NCBI RefSeq assembly: GCF_001426405.1
Contig: NZ_LMEP01000011.1
Coordinates: forward strand, 1 to 47,095
Source: Streptomyces sp. Root1304
Lineage (GTDB): Bacteria; Actinomycetota; Actinomycetes; Streptomycetales; Streptomycetaceae
Direction of reading: 5' to 3'
Length of the DNA: 47,095 bases
Shown here in pieces: positions 17,699 through 27,160 of the stretch. The translations under genes and the position numbers were made by a program. The notes under the pieces are model-generated. The model searched no databases. It was not told the DNA's origin and worked only from the letters and a program-made list of their open reading frames with translations. Each line of letters starts with the position of its first letter. Position 1 is the stretch's first letter.

Positions 17699-19054
17699 TC
17701 AGGCCCCGAGCATTTCGGTCCACATCCCCGGGAAGTCCGGCAAGGTCTTGGCCGTCGTCGCCACGTCCTCGATCTCCACGCCCTCGACCGCGAGGCCGAT
17801 GATCGCGCCCGCCGTCGCCATGCGGTGGTCGTGGTACGTGTGGAAGACGCCGCCGTGCAGCGGGCGCGGGCGGATGTGGAGACCGTCCTCGGTCTCGGTC
17901 ACGTCGCCGCCCAGCTCGTTGATCTCCTTGGTGAGCGCCGCCAGCCGGTCCGTCTCGTGCAGCCGCAGATGGGCGACGCCGCGCAGGGTCGACGGGGAGT
18001 CCGCGAGGGCCGCGACCGCCGCGATGCCCGGGGTCAGCTCGCCGACCTCGCCGAGGTCCACGTCGATGCCGTGGATCCGGCCCGTACCGGTGAAGGTCAG
18101 ACCCGCCGCGGTCAGTTCGCAGGAGCCACCCATCTCGGTGAAGATCCGGCGCAGCTCGTCGCCCGGCTGGGTGGTCCGCTCGGGCCAGTCGGGGACGGTG
18201 ACCCGGCCGCCGGTCACCAGGGCCGCCGCCAGGAACGGCTGGGCGTTCGACAGGTCGGGCTCGACGACCAGGTCCCGGCCGCGCAGCGCGGAGGACGCGA
18301 CCCGCCACACGTTCGGCTCGCCGCCGTGCTCCGGCTCGTCGACCTGGGCGCCGACCGCGCGCAGCATGTCGACGGTCATCCGGATGTGGGGGAGCGAGGG
18401 CAGCCGGCCGCCCACGTGCCGCACCTCGACGCCCTGGTTGAAGCGGGGCGCGGAGAGCAGCAGGGCGCTGACGAACTGGGAGGACGAGGAGGCGTCGATC
18501 TCGACCGTGCCGCCGTCCAGGCCACCGGCGCCGTGCACGGTCATCGGCAGCGCGCCGCGGCCCTCGTCGTCGACGCGGGCGCCGAGCGCGCGGAGCGCGT
18601 CGATCACGCCGTGCAGGGGGCGCTCGTGGGAGCGGGGGTCGCCGTCGAAGCGGACCGGGCCGTCGGCGAGGGCCGCGACCGGGGGCAGGAAGCGCATGAC
18701 CGTGCCGGCGTTGCCGACGTCGACGGCCGCGGGGCCGCGCAGCGGCGAGGGGATGATCCGCCAGGCCTCGCCGGAGCTGCCGGGGGCGCCCGCGCCGGAG
18801 GAGCTGGACGACACCGTCTCCTCGATCCTCACGCCGAGGGTACGGAGCGCCTCGGCCATCAGGAGGGTGTCGCGGGAGCGCAGCGGGCGGCGCAGCCAGC
18901 CCGGCTCGGAGGCCAGCGCGGCGAGGACCAGGGCGCGGTTGGTGACCGACTTCGAGCCGGGCACGGTGACGGTCGCGTCGACGGCGCCGCGCGCGTACGG
19001 GGCGGGCCAGAGGTCGGTGGGCGGGTCGGTGTGCACGGGGGTCACTGCGGTCAT
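17699..19054 (-). CDS. aroA: 3-phosphoshikimate 1-carboxyvinyltransferase (EPSP synthase)
   Basis: A 451-residue enzyme from ATG 19054. It transfers enolpyruvyl from PEP to shikimate-3-phosphate in aromatic amino-acid synthesis. Visible family features are [11 protein letters not shown] with Lys35 binding PEP, the GNAGTVMRF loop, [14 protein letters not shown], and HETDRLAAL and DHRMATAGA near the C-terminus. A short Ser-rich insert ([14 protein letters not shown], around 82-95) is unusual and probably a surface loop. rsgA follows three bases downstream. Confidence 0.96.
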   Translation of the reverse strand: MTAVTPVHTDPPTDLWPAPYARGAVDATVTVPGSKSVTNRALVLAALASEPGWLRRPLRSRDTLLMAEALRTLGVRIEETVSSSSSGAGAPGSSGEAWRIIPSPLRGPAAVDVGNAGTVMRFLPPVAALADGPVRFDGDPRSHERPLHGVIDALRALGARVDDEGRGALPMTVHGAGGLDGGTVEIDASSSSQFVSALLLSAPRFNQGVEVRHVGGRLPSLPHIRMTVDMLRAVGAQVDEPEHGGEPNVWRVASSALRGRDLVVEPDLSNAQPFLAAALVTGGRVTVPDWPERTTQPGDELRRIFTEMGGSCELTAAGLTFTGTGRIHGIDVDLGEVGELTPGIAAVAALADSPSTLRGVAHLRLHETDRLAALTKEINELGGDVTETEDGLHIRPRPLHGGVFHTYHDHRMATAGAIIGLAVEGVEIEDVATTAKTLPDFPGMWTEMLGA

Positions 19055-19074
19055 GGACTCACTGTACGGGGGAG

Positions 19075-19770
19075 TCAGATGCCCAGGAGCCAGCGACCGC
19101 CGCCGATCAGGGCACTGATCGCGACCGCGTGGAAGAAGAACAGCCACACTCCGGCGGGCACCTGCGTGAGCCGCGCCAGCTGGTCCGCGTCCGAGTCGGG
19201 GGCGCCGCCGTGGCGTCGTTTCGCCTGGAGCTCGAAGGCCGGCCGGACGCCGCCGAGCAGCAGGAACCACACCACCGCGCAGGCGAACCCCGACTGGACC
19301 TCGGGGCCGGTGAGCCAGGAGACGAGGAGGAACGCGGCGCCGGTGAGGACGACGGTGAGGACGCCGTACGCGTTGCGGACCATCACCAGCATGGCGAGCA
19401 GCAGGGCGGTCGCGATCCACAGCAGCAGGGTGACCCGGTGGGTGCCGATGAGGGCCGCGCCGCCGAGGCCGAGCAGCGGGGCGGCCGGGTAGCCGGCGGC
19501 CAGGGTGAGGACGACGCCGAGCCCGGTCGGGCGGCCCCGGCTGACGGTCAGTCCGCTGGTGTCCGAGTGCAGCCGGATCGCTTCGAGGCGGCGGCCGGTG
19601 GCGAGGGCGACGAGCCCGTGACCGCCCTCGTGGGCGATGGTGATCGCGTTGCGGGCGAGCAGCCAGAGGCGGCGGGGCACGGTGACGGCGAGGGCGGCGA
19701 CGCCGGTGGCGATCACCAGCCACTCGGCCGGGGCGGCCTGCGGGCTGAGGAGGTCGATCGCGAGGTCCAT
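19075..19770 (-). CDS. M50-type (site-2-like) membrane metallopeptidase
   Basis: A 231-residue membrane protein from ATG 19770. The zinc site is seen as H47-E48-G-G-H51 in [18 protein letters not shown]. Around it are about six membrane helices ([51 protein letters not shown] and others). It fits the Peptidase_M50B-like group of actinobacteria. Its substrate is unknown. It lies 20 bp downstream of the aroA start, on the same strand and so upstream of aroA in transcription, and may begin the aroA-rsgA operon. Confidence 0.85.
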   Translation of the reverse strand: MDLAIDLLSPQAAPAEWLVIATGVAALAVTVPRRLWLLARNAITIAHEGGHGLVALATGRRLEAIRLHSDTSGLTVSRGRPTGLGVVLTLAAGYPAAPLLGLGGAALIGTHRVTLLLWIATALLLAMLVMVRNAYGVLTVVLTGAAFLLVSWLTGPEVQSGFACAVVWFLLLGGVRPAFELQAKRRHGGAPDSDADQLARLTQVPAGVWLFFFHAVAISALIGGGRWLLGI

Positions 19771-19819
19771 CTTTCGGGCCGCTCCTCGGGAGGTCGGGGA
19801 TCGTGGCAGTGTGGCACGT

Positions 19820-20635
19820 ATGTGCGGAAGGTATGCGGCCAGTCGGCGGCCCGAGGATCTCGTCGACGTCTTCGGGATCGAGAAGTGGGAGCCGGAGGAG
19901 ACTCTGGAACCCGACTGGAACGTGGCTCCCACCAAACAGGTCTGGGCCGTTCTGGAGCGTCCTGTGAAAGACGCCGAAACCCGGCGTCCGGTTCGCCAGC
20001 TCCGCGCCCTGAAGTGGGGCCTCGTGCCGTCCTGGGCGAAGTCGCCGGAGGGCGCGGCCCGGATGATCAACGCGCGGGCGGAGACCCTGGCCGAGAAGCC
20101 CTCCTTCAAGAAGGCGTTCGCGGCCCGCCGGTGCATCCTGCCCGCCGACGGCTACTACGAGTGGGTCACCGGCGCGGGGGAGCGGGACCTGGAGGTCGAG
20201 GGGAAGAAGAAGCGGCCCCGCAAGCAGCCCTACTTCGTGACCCCGGCGGACGGCTCGGTCTTCGCGATGGCCGGTCTCTACGAGTTCTGGCGCGACCGGA
20301 CCCTCCCCGACGCCCACCCCTCCGCGTGGTGGGTGACCTGCTCGGTGATCACCACGGAGGCGGAGACCGGCCCGCTGGGCGTGGCCCCCGCCGAGGGCCC
20401 GCACTCGCTCGCGGACATCCACCCCCGGATGCCGCTGATGCTGACGGAGGACCGCTGGGACGCCTGGCTCGACCCGGCGCGCACGGACCCGGAGGAGCTG
20501 CGCGGGCTGCTCGCCGCGCCGCCGGAGGGCCTGATGCGGGCCTACCCGGTGGCGACCGCCGTCAGCAACGTCCGCAACAACGGGCCGGAACTGCTGACCG
20601 AGCTGGAGGGCCCGGAGGTCGGCACGCTGTTCTGA
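19820..20635 (+). CDS. SRAP-family protein (HMCES/YedK, abasic-site crosslinker)
   Basis: A 271-residue protein whose initiator Met is followed directly by the catalytic Cys: MCGRY. In this family the processed N-terminal Cys2 crosslinks to abasic sites in single-stranded DNA, shielding them. Supporting residues are visible: Asn34 (WNVAPT), Glu114 (ADGYYEW) and His201 (DIHPRMP). The start at 19820 is fixed by the Cys2 requirement although there is no good ribosome site; the mRNA may be leaderless. A Lys/Arg-rich loop ([10 protein letters not shown], 127-136) is an insertion. Divergent from the M50 gene across 49 bp. Confidence 0.95.
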   Translation: MCGRYAASRRPEDLVDVFGIEKWEPEETLEPDWNVAPTKQVWAVLERPVKDAETRRPVRQLRALKWGLVPSWAKSPEGAARMINARAETLAEKPSFKKAFAARRCILPADGYYEWVTGAGERDLEVEGKKKRPRKQPYFVTPADGSVFAMAGLYEFWRDRTLPDAHPSAWWVTCSVITTEAETGPLGVAPAEGPHSLADIHPRMPLMLTEDRWDAWLDPARTDPEELRGLLAAPPEGLMRAYPVATAVSNVRNNGPELLTELEGPEVGTLF

Positions 20636-20672
20636 ACCGCTCCCGGGCCGCTCGTGGGGGCAGGATGGGGGC

Positions 20673-21326
20673 GTGAGCGACGTGACACAGTACGAACCCT
20701 CCTCCGAGCCCGTCCCCACCGACGCCGGTGAGGCGCGCGTCACCTGGCACGAGGGGACGGATCCCTGGGCCGTCCTCGCCCTCGGCCACGGGGCCGGCGG
20801 CGGCATCGAGGCCCGCGACCTGCGGGCCCTGGCCGGGACGCTGCCCGCGCACGGCGTGACCGTCGCCCTCGTCGAGCAGCCCTGGCGGGTCGCCGGCAAG
20901 AAGGTCGCCCCCGCGCCGAAGACCCTGGACACCGGCTGGCGCGGCCTCTGGCCCGCCCTCGTCCGGCCCGGCCTCCCGGTGATCGCCGGCGGCCGCAGCG
21001 CCGGCGCCCGCGTCGCCTGCCGCACCGGCGCCGAGCTGGGCGCACTCGCCGTCCTCGCGCTGAGCTTCCCGCTGCACCCGCCGGGGAAACCGGAGAGGTC
21101 CCGCGCCGAGGAACTGCTCGGCACCGGGCTGCCGACGCTCGTCGTCCAGGGCGGCAACGACACCTTCGGACGGCCCCCGGAGTTCCCGGAAGGCCCGTAC
21201 GGGCTCCTGGAGATCCCCTACGGGGACCACGGCTTCGCGCTGCCCAAGCGCGCGCCGCTCGGCCAGGAGGAGGCCATGGCCGTGCTCGTCGAAGGGGTCG
21301 TCGAGTGGATCACTTCACTCCGTTGA
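20673..21326 (+). CDS. Alpha/beta hydrolase, KANL3/Tex30-like
   Basis: A 217-residue soluble protein from GTG 20673. It has the oxyanion motif LGHGAGGG (38-44), nucleophile Ser109 in [10 protein letters not shown], Asp163 in QGGNDTFG and His186 in PYGDHGF, so the catalytic triad is complete. The family is often called dienelactone-hydrolase-like, but the substrate is unknown. It starts 37 bp after the SRAP gene and ends 79 bp before the sigR leader, within which the sigR promoter lies. Confidence 0.88.
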   Translation: MSDVTQYEPSSEPVPTDAGEARVTWHEGTDPWAVLALGHGAGGGIEARDLRALAGTLPAHGVTVALVEQPWRVAGKKVAPAPKTLDTGWRGLWPALVRPGLPVIAGGRSAGARVACRTGAELGALAVLALSFPLHPPGKPERSRAEELLGTGLPTLVVQGGNDTFGRPPEFPEGPYGLLEIPYGDHGFALPKRAPLGQEEAMAVLVEGVVEWITSLR

Positions 21327-21332
21327 CGCACC

Positions 21333-21360
21333 GGGAATGTTGAGCGGGGGACCACTGTTG
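21333..21360 (+). promoter_or_regulatory. SigR-dependent promoter of sigR (sigRp2 type)
   Basis: GGGAAT at 21333-21338 and GTTG at 21357-21360 are separated by exactly 18 bases, the known SigR consensus (GGAAT-N18-GTT). It lies 46 bp upstream of the long-form start codon, so SigR activates its own gene under thiol stress. Confidence 0.88.
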
Positions 21361-21405
21361 TTCGGTTCGTCGGTGTGAGAGCAGAAGGAAGAGGGAGACC
21401 GTCGC

Positions 21406-22227
21406 ATGGGTTCGATCATCTGCCCGGAGCGTGCGAAGGCCGCTGACCTCGACTGGACCGTGCTGCCCGCGCCCAAGGGGGGCCCTATTCGGGCGGCGGG
21501 CGGAGCGGTTCCTCGTCTATCCTCCGAAACGAGTGGGTCCGCCCTCGGGCTCGCCGCGGCGCTGGAGGAGGTGGGTCCGGTCACTGGGACCGACACAGGG
21601 ACCGACGAAGGCCCCGAGGAGACGACCGAGGAGCGCAACGCGCGCTTCGAGCGGGATGCCCTCGGCTACCTCGACCAGATGTACTCGGCCGCGCTGCGCA
21701 TGACGCGCAACCCCGCGGACGCGGAGGACCTGGTGCAGGAGACCTACGCCAAGGCGTACGGATCCTTCCACCAGTTCCGTGAGGGCACGAACCTCAAGGC
21801 GTGGCTGTACCGCATCCTCACGAACACCTTCATCAACTCGTACCGCAAGAAGCAGCGCGAGCCCCAGCGCAGCGCCGCCGAGGAGATCGAGGACTGGCAG
21901 CTGGCCCGCGCCGAGTCGCACATGTCGACCGGTCTGCGCTCGGCCGAGTCCCAGGCGCTCGACCACCTCCCGGACTCCGACGTGAAGGAAGCGCTCCAGG
22001 CGATTCCCGAGGAGTTCCGCATCGCCGTCTATCTCGCGGATGTCGAGGGCTTTGCGTACAAGGAGATCGCGGACATCATGGGGACACCCATCGGTACGGT
22101 GATGTCCCGACTGCACCGGGGCCGCCGCCAGCTGCGCGGCATGCTCGAGGACTACGCCCGCGACCGCGGGCTCGTTCCCGCGGGCGCCGGAGAGTCGTCG
22201 AACGATCTGAAAGGCTCGGGCTCATGA
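21406..22227 (+). CDS. sigR: ECF sigma factor SigR (two start codons: long and short forms)
   Basis: Redox-responsive group IV sigma factor. The long form starts at ATG 21406 (GAGGGAGA upstream; 273 residues); the short form at GTG 21571 (GGAGGAG upstream; 218 residues). The difference is exactly 55 residues, matching what is known for S. coelicolor, where the induced long isoform is unstable and the short one stable. Region 2 is near [20 protein letters not shown] and [19 protein letters not shown]; region 4 is near [20 protein letters not shown]. It directs thioredoxin, mycothiol and proteostasis genes. The stop overlaps the rsrA start (ATGA), coupling sigma to anti-sigma. Confidence 0.97.
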   Translation: MGSIICPERAKAADLDWTVLPAPKGGPIRAAGGAVPRLSSETSGSALGLAAALEEVGPVTGTDTGTDEGPEETTEERNARFERDALGYLDQMYSAALRMTRNPADAEDLVQETYAKAYGSFHQFREGTNLKAWLYRILTNTFINSYRKKQREPQRSAAEEIEDWQLARAESHMSTGLRSAESQALDHLPDSDVKEALQAIPEEFRIAVYLADVEGFAYKEIADIMGTPIGTVMSRLHRGRRQLRGMLEDYARDRGLVPAGAGESSNDLKGSGS

Positions 22228-22541
22228 GCTGCGGAGAGCCGCACGAGACGGATTGCTCGGAAGTCCTGGATCATCTCTACGAGTTCCTCGACCACGAGAT
22301 GCCCGACAGTGACTGCACCAAGTTCGAGGTGCACTTCGAGGAGTGCTCCCCGTGCCTGGAGAAGTACGGCCTGGAGCAGGCGGTGAAGAAGCTCGTCAAG
22401 CGCTGCTGCGGCAGCGACGACGTCCCCACCGACCTGCGGGCCAAGGTGATGGGCCGGATCGACCTGATCCGCTCCGGGCACCTGGTGCCCGAGCAGGAGA
22501 TCACGGCGATCGTCCCCACGACGCCGGCTCCGCAGGAGTGA
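22224..22541 (+). CDS. rsrA: Zinc-binding anti-sigma factor RsrA
   Basis: A 105-residue ZAS-family anti-sigma factor from ATG 22224, overlapping the sigR stop. It holds SigR inactive; oxidation of its zinc-site cysteines to a disulfide releases SigR. Length and key residues match S. coelicolor RsrA: Cys11, His37, Cys41 and Cys44 (HFEECSPC). Further Cys residues are Cys3, Cys31 and a Cys-Cys pair (KRCCGS). A terminator follows, so sigR-rsrA is a self-contained unit. Confidence 0.97.
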   Translation: MSCGEPHETDCSEVLDHLYEFLDHEMPDSDCTKFEVHFEECSPCLEKYGLEQAVKKLVKRCCGSDDVPTDLRAKVMGRIDLIRSGHLVPEQEITAIVPTTPAPQE

Positions 22542-22560
22542 CGTCCCCGTAGCGGGAGGA

Positions 22561-22593
22561 GGGGGCCGTCGCGTCAGGGACGCGGCGGCCCCC
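22561..22593 (+). terminator. Terminator after rsrA
   Basis: GGGGGCCG (22561-22568) pairs with CGGCCCCC (22586-22593), enclosing a second short stem CGCGTC/GACGCG. Confidence 0.8.
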
Positions 22594-22681
22594 TTCGTAT
22601 ATCAGCTTGTATCACCCGATGGTGCGAATCATCGCCACCGGGCCGCCTCCGCCCGCCCAACTCGCTAGCGTGACACGCGTG

Positions 22682-24070
22682 ATGGGCGTGAAGGTCATTC
22701 CGCGAGCGGCCCGCGTGTACATCGGCTGCGCCCTGCTCGGCGCCGGGGCCTGCGCCCTGCCCGCGCTGCGCCCCGGCGCGGCCACCCCCTGGGGCACGGT
22801 CGCACTCCTCGCCGCCCTGTACGCGCTCTGCGAGTTACCCGCCCGCTGCCGCCTCCTGGGCCGCGGCCCCGGCGGCTCCGTCCCCATGGGCACCGGCTCC
22901 TTCTTCCCCGTCCTCCTCGCCGCCGCCCTCCTCCTGCCGCCCGCCGCCGCCGCGCTCACCGCCCTGCCCGGCACCCTCCTCGCCCCCGTCGAGGAGCAGC
23001 CGGCCGGACCCCGGCGCGCCTGGCGGGCCGCCGCCACCGCCCTCGCCGTCTGGGCGGCCGCCCAGACCGCCAGGGCCCTGAGCTGCGGAAACGCCCTGGG
23101 GCACGGGCCCGACGCCCCCGACTTCCCCTACGCGCTGCTGCCCGCGCTCGCCGCCGCGCTCGCCTTCTGCCTGGTCCTGACCGCCCTCGACGGCGGCATC
23201 CGGGCCGCCGCCGACGGGCTGCCCCTCAGGACCGCCTGGCGCGGCCTCCTCGGCCGGGCCCTCGCCCCGCACGCCCTGCACGGCCTCGCCGGACTGATGA
23301 CGGCCGTGCTCTGGCGCAGCTCGTACGGGCCGGTCGCGGCGCTCTTCGTCGTCCTGCCCATGTACATCTCCTGCTGGGTCTTCGCCCAGTACCACCGCGA
23401 GCGCGCCGCCCACCAGGCCACCATCCGCGCCCTCGTCCAGGCCGTCGACATCAAGGACCGCTACACCCGCGGCCACAGCGAACGCGTCGGCCACGCCTCC
23501 GTCCTGATCGCCCGTGAACTCGGCATGGCCGAGGACCGGCTCGACGTCGTGCGCTTCGCCGGCATCCTCCACGACGTCGGCAAGCTCGGCGTCCCCACCC
23601 GGGTGCTCCGCAAGGACGGACCGCTCACCCCGGAGGAACGCCGCATCATCGAACTGCACCCCGAGTACGGCCACGAGATGGTCCGGGGCATCGGCTTCCT
23701 CGGCGAGGCGCGGGCCGCGATCCTCCACCACCACGAGCGGATGGACGGCAGCGGCTACCCCTACGGGCTGCGCGGCGAGGAGATCCCCGAGTTCGCCCGG
23801 GTGGTCGCCGTCGCCGACTCCTTCGACGCCATGACCTCCACCCGCTCCTACAGCCGGGCCCGCCCCGTGCCGACCGCCGTCGCCGAACTGGAGCGGTGCG
23901 CCGGCAGCCAGTTCGACCCCCGGATGGTCGCCGCCCTCGTCCGCGCCCTGGAACGGCACGGCTGGCAGCCCGCCGTCACCGCCGACGAGGCCGCGGGACC
24001 CGGCGGAAACGTGCCTCCGCCCCGCGAGCCCGGCGCCCCCGCCCCCGCACGGCCCAAGGAGCGCGCATGA
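22682..24070 (+). CDS. Membrane HD-GYP domain phosphohydrolase
   Basis: A 462-residue protein; ATG 22682 is chosen because a TAGCGT -10-like box at 22666-22671 suggests a nearly leaderless mRNA. An in-frame start at 22607 would add 25 poor-quality residues. The first 245 residues hold about six to eight hydrophobic helices without a recognised sensor. The HD-GYP domain follows: H297-D298 in LHDVGKLG, and HHERMDGSGYP (350-360). The complete motif predicts hydrolysis of cyclic di-GMP (or a related cyclic nucleotide). The stop overlaps the start of the next gene (ATGA), a related but degenerate protein, so they are probably made together. Confidence 0.88.
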   Translation: MGVKVIPRAARVYIGCALLGAGACALPALRPGAATPWGTVALLAALYALCELPARCRLLGRGPGGSVPMGTGSFFPVLLAAALLLPPAAAALTALPGTLLAPVEEQPAGPRRAWRAAATALAVWAAAQTARALSCGNALGHGPDAPDFPYALLPALAAALAFCLVLTALDGGIRAAADGLPLRTAWRGLLGRALAPHALHGLAGLMTAVLWRSSYGPVAALFVVLPMYISCWVFAQYHRERAAHQATIRALVQAVDIKDRYTRGHSERVGHASVLIARELGMAEDRLDVVRFAGILHDVGKLGVPTRVLRKDGPLTPEERRIIELHPEYGHEMVRGIGFLGEARAAILHHHERMDGSGYPYGLRGEEIPEFARVVAVADSFDAMTSTRSYSRARPVPTAVAELERCAGSQFDPRMVAALVRALERHGWQPAVTADEAAGPGGNVPPPREPGAPAPARPKERA

Positions 24071-25338
24071 GACCCGGCGCCGTCACCGTCGGCGCCGTGT
24101 ACACGGCGGCCCTGCTGCTGGGCCTCGCCGGCTTCGGCTCCACCCTCTGGTACGGCCTCGACGAACCCGGCAACGCCCTCGCCTTCGGCGCCCTGATCGC
24201 CGTCGGGGAGCTCGGCCGCTGGGGCGCCGCCCCCGGAGAGCGCGAGCCCGCGCCGCTCGCGGCCGCCGGCTCCCTGGCGTACGCCCTCCTCGGGGCGAGC
24301 GCCGGGACCGCCACCACCCACGGCGTCCTCCAGATCGTCGCCGTCGTCGTCGCCGCCTGCCTCGCCGGGATCGTCCCCCACATCGCCCTGGGCCGCGGCC
24401 CCCGCCCCGACCACCTCGCCCGCCGGGTCCTCACCGTCGGCTTCGCCGCCCTCTGCTTCCAGCCCCTCTACAACTCGGGGGCCGTCGTCCGGCACCTCGG
24501 CCAGGGCCCGCCGTACGCCCTCTTCCTCCTGCTGCTGCTCGTCCTGACGGCCCTCTGCGACGCCGTGCTCGCCGCGCTCGTGCTCCGCGCCCGTACGGGG
24601 TTCCCGTACGGGTCCCTCCTCCGCGACGAACTCCGCGCCCTCCTCGGCATCGGCTCCGCCGTCTGCGCCACCGGGGCCGTCATGGCGCTCGGCGTGGCCG
24701 CCGCGGGCCTCTGGGCGCTGCCCGTGCTCGCCGTACCGCTGCTGCTCACCCAGGTCTCCTTCCAGCGGTACGCGGCCGTCCGCACCGTCAACCGGCAGAC
24801 CATCGCCTCACTGGCCCGGGCGACCGAGATCGCCGGCTGCACCCCGCCCGGCCACGCGCACCGGGTGGCCGCCCTCAGCACCGCCGTGGGGCGCGAGCTG
24901 GGGCTCTCCGGGACCGAGCTGACCGTCCTGGAGCACGCGGCGCTCATGCACGACATCGGACAGCTCTCCCTCGTCGACCCGGTCGCGGGCGGCGCCACCG
25001 CCCTGCTGCCCACCGAGGAGCAGCGCCGGATCGCGCTCCTGGGCGGCGAGGTCGTCCGCAGGACCGGTGTCCCCGCGGCCGTCGCCCTCGTCGTGGAGCG
25101 GCAGGCCGACCCGTACCGGGAGCAGCCGCTGCCCGCCCGGATCGTCCGGGCCGTGAACGCCTACGACGACCTCGCGGGCGGCCTCGCGGACGGCGAGCAC
25201 GCGGGCGCCGCCCTCGATGCCCTGGAACGGCTCCGGCTGGGCACCGCCCGCGACTACCATCCGGACGTCGTGGAGTGCCTGGCCAGGGTCCTGGCCCGGG
25301 GCGGGGCGCCTGGGGTGACCTCGGTCGTCCCTGGGTAA
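24067..25338 (+). CDS. Membrane protein with degenerate HD domain
   Basis: A 423-residue protein from ATG 24067, coupled to the preceding HD-GYP gene. It has the same design: about seven N-terminal membrane helices to residue 235, then an HD-type domain. The HD pair H295-D296 is present, but the motif reads MHDIGQLSL, with Gln in place of the conserved Lys. The region that should be HHExxDGxGYP reads VVERQADPYREQ, so the GYP signature is gone. It is probably a poor or inactive enzyme and may regulate or dimerise with its neighbour. It arose most likely by tandem duplication. Confidence 0.85.
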   Translation: MRPGAVTVGAVYTAALLLGLAGFGSTLWYGLDEPGNALAFGALIAVGELGRWGAAPGEREPAPLAAAGSLAYALLGASAGTATTHGVLQIVAVVVAACLAGIVPHIALGRGPRPDHLARRVLTVGFAALCFQPLYNSGAVVRHLGQGPPYALFLLLLLVLTALCDAVLAALVLRARTGFPYGSLLRDELRALLGIGSAVCATGAVMALGVAAAGLWALPVLAVPLLLTQVSFQRYAAVRTVNRQTIASLARATEIAGCTPPGHAHRVAALSTAVGRELGLSGTELTVLEHAALMHDIGQLSLVDPVAGGATALLPTEEQRRIALLGGEVVRRTGVPAAVALVVERQADPYREQPLPARIVRAVNAYDDLAGGLADGEHAGAALDALERLRLGTARDYHPDVVECLARVLARGGAPGVTSVVPG

Positions 25339-25417
25339 CCCATGGGTAATGAGCGCGCGTCCGACCGGGCATGGTTGGATGCGAACAAGAGGGTGAAGCG
25401 ACCGGCAGGCGGGAATC

Positions 25418-26398
25418 GTGAAGATCTTCGGGAAGGTACGGCATCGGCCCTCCGCCTCGTGGCGGCAGGCCACCGACCGCGCGTTCACGCTGATCGGCGA
25501 CGGCCGGTACGAGGACGCGGGGGCGCTGCTGACGCGCGCGGCGGATCTGGAGCCCTGGCTCTCCGAGTCCTGGTTCAACCTCGCGCTGCTGCACAAGTTC
25601 CGGCACGACTGGGAGCAGGCGCGGGCCGCCGGGCTCCGCGCGGTCGCCCTGCTCGACAAGGAGACCGGCGCCCCCGACTGGTGGAACGTGGGCATCGCCG
25701 CCACCGCCCTCCAGGACTGGCCGCTGGCCCGCCGGGCCTGGCAGGCCTACGGACTGAAGGTGCCCGGCGCCGCCGCCGGCACCGGCGAGCCCGCCGGTAT
25801 GGAGCTGGGCAGCGCCGCCGTCCGGCTCTCGCCCGAGGGCGAGGCCGAGGTCGTGTGGGGCCGCCGGCTCGACCCGGCCCGGATGGAGCTCCTCTCCATC
25901 CCGCTGCCGTCCTCCGGCCGCCGCTGGGGCGAGGTCGTCCTCCACGACGGCGTGCCCAACGGCGAGCGGACCACCACCGCGGGCCCCTCCTACCCGGTCT
26001 TCGACGAGATCGAGCTGTGGGCGCCCTCACCCGTCCCCACCTGGGTCGTCCTCCTGGAGGCGGCCACCGAGGCCGACCGGGACGCCCTGGAGCAGCTGGC
26101 CGCCGAGGCCGGTTTCGCCGCCGAGGACTGGTCGTCCTCCGTGCGGCTGCTCTGCCGCGCCTGCTCGGAGTCGACCATGCCGAGCGCCGAGGGCGAGGGC
26201 GAGCACTCCGACCCGCACGACCACAGCGAGCCCGGGCACCCCGGACCGCTCGGCCACCGCTCGCCGGGCGAGCTGTGGGTGCCGGAGCGGGAGTGCGGCA
26301 TCGCGGCCCCGGCGGGCCTGGTGCGCGGCCTCCTCGACGGCTGGGTGGCGGACAGTCCCGACAGCCGCGAGTGGCGCGATCTCGAAGAGGTCTGCTGA
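25418..26398 (+). CDS. Tetratricopeptide repeat protein
   Basis: A 326-residue soluble protein from GTG 25418. The N-terminal 110 residues contain TPR-like helices (ATDRAFTLIGDGRYEDAGAL, SWFNLALLHKFRHDWEQAR, WWNVGIAATALQDWPLARRAW). The C-terminal 200 residues form a mixed domain I do not recognise (VWGRRLDPARMELLSIPLP, VVLHDGVPNGERTT). A Cys-x2-Cys (LLCRACSES) and a His/Asp/Glu-rich loop (EHSDPHDHSEPGH) suggest a metal site. Its function is unknown. It lies 67 bp upstream of def on the same strand. Confidence 0.82.
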   Translation: MKIFGKVRHRPSASWRQATDRAFTLIGDGRYEDAGALLTRAADLEPWLSESWFNLALLHKFRHDWEQARAAGLRAVALLDKETGAPDWWNVGIAATALQDWPLARRAWQAYGLKVPGAAAGTGEPAGMELGSAAVRLSPEGEAEVVWGRRLDPARMELLSIPLPSSGRRWGEVVLHDGVPNGERTTTAGPSYPVFDEIELWAPSPVPTWVVLLEAATEADRDALEQLAAEAGFAAEDWSSSVRLLCRACSESTMPSAEGEGEHSDPHDHSEPGHPGPLGHRSPGELWVPERECGIAAPAGLVRGLLDGWVADSPDSREWRDLEEVC

Positions 26399-26465
26399 GC
26401 GTTCCCTTCCGGGCCCGTAGGCTGTCCCTCGACGGAATCGGGTTTTCAGAAGGGCGCGGCCGGAC

Positions 26466-27101
26466 ATGGCGCAGCAGGAGACGGACGAGCAGACGCAGAT
26501 CAACGACGGCTTCGTCGTGGACACGGAGGACTGCGAGGCGCGCGAGCTCGCCCACCGCGAGCGCGGCACGGCCCGCCCGATCACGGTCGTCGGCAACCCC
26601 GTGCTTCACCGGGAGTGCAAGGACGTCACCGCGTTCGACGACGAGCTGGCGCAGCTGATCGACGACATGTTCGCCAGCCAGAAGGCCGCCGAGGGCGTGG
26701 GCCTGGCCGCGAACCAGATCGGCGTGGACCTCAAGGTCTTCGTCTACGACTGCCCCGACGACGAGGGCGTCCGCCACACCGGTGTCGTGATCAACCCGGT
26801 CCTCCAGGAGCTCCCGGCCGAGCTGCGCGTCCTCGACGAGTCCAACGAGGGCTGCCTGTCGGTGCCGACCGCCTACGCCGAGCTGGCCCGCCCCGACTAC
26901 GCCGAGGTCCACGGCCAGGACGCCCAGGGCAACCCGGTCAAGGTCCGCGGCACCGGCTACTTCGCCCGCTGCCTCCAGCACGAGACGGACCACCTGTACG
27001 GCTTCCTGTACATCGACAAGCTGTCGAAGCGCGACCGCAAGGACGCCCTGCGCCAGATGGAAGAGGGCACCCCGCGCTACGAGACGGTGCCGAACGCCTG
27101 A
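26466..27101 (+). CDS. def: Peptide deformylase
   Basis: A 211-residue enzyme from ATG 26466. It removes the formyl group from the N-terminal Met of nascent proteins. The three motifs are complete: G77VGLAANQIG86, E128GCLS132, and Q171HETDH176, with Cys130, His172 and His176 as metal ligands and Glu173 as the base. An N-terminal extension of about 35 acidic residues precedes the usual start of the fold. Streptomycetes carry several deformylases, so this may not be the only copy. A TAGGCT -10-like box lies at 26418-26423. Confidence 0.95.
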   Translation: MAQQETDEQTQINDGFVVDTEDCEARELAHRERGTARPITVVGNPVLHRECKDVTAFDDELAQLIDDMFASQKAAEGVGLAANQIGVDLKVFVYDCPDDEGVRHTGVVINPVLQELPAELRVLDESNEGCLSVPTAYAELARPDYAEVHGQDAQGNPVKVRGTGYFARCLQHETDHLYGFLYIDKLSKRDRKDALRQMEEGTPRYETVPNA

Positions 27102-27109
27102 TCCGGCGC

Positions 27110-27155
27110 ACGCGAAAGGGCCCCGCTCCCGGTGAGGAGCGGGGCCCTTTCGCGT
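27110..27155. terminator. Bidirectional terminator between def and nrdB
   Basis: A 20-bp perfect stem (27110-27129 with 27136-27155; arm begins ACGCGAAAGGGCCCC) around a six-base loop, between converging genes. It ends five bases from the nrdB stop codon. Confidence 0.92.
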
Positions 27156-27160
27156 ACCGG

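Noticed and set aside
15992..19492. Very long plus-strand open frame (1166 codons) opposite rsgA and aroA
   Set aside because: Shadow of minus-strand genes in high-GC DNA; the translation is low in complexity (Arg/Gly/Val/Asp) and lacks domains.
26434..26460. GGAAT upstream of def as a SigR -35
   Set aside because: No GTT occurs at the required 18-base spacing; TAGGCT is a better -10.
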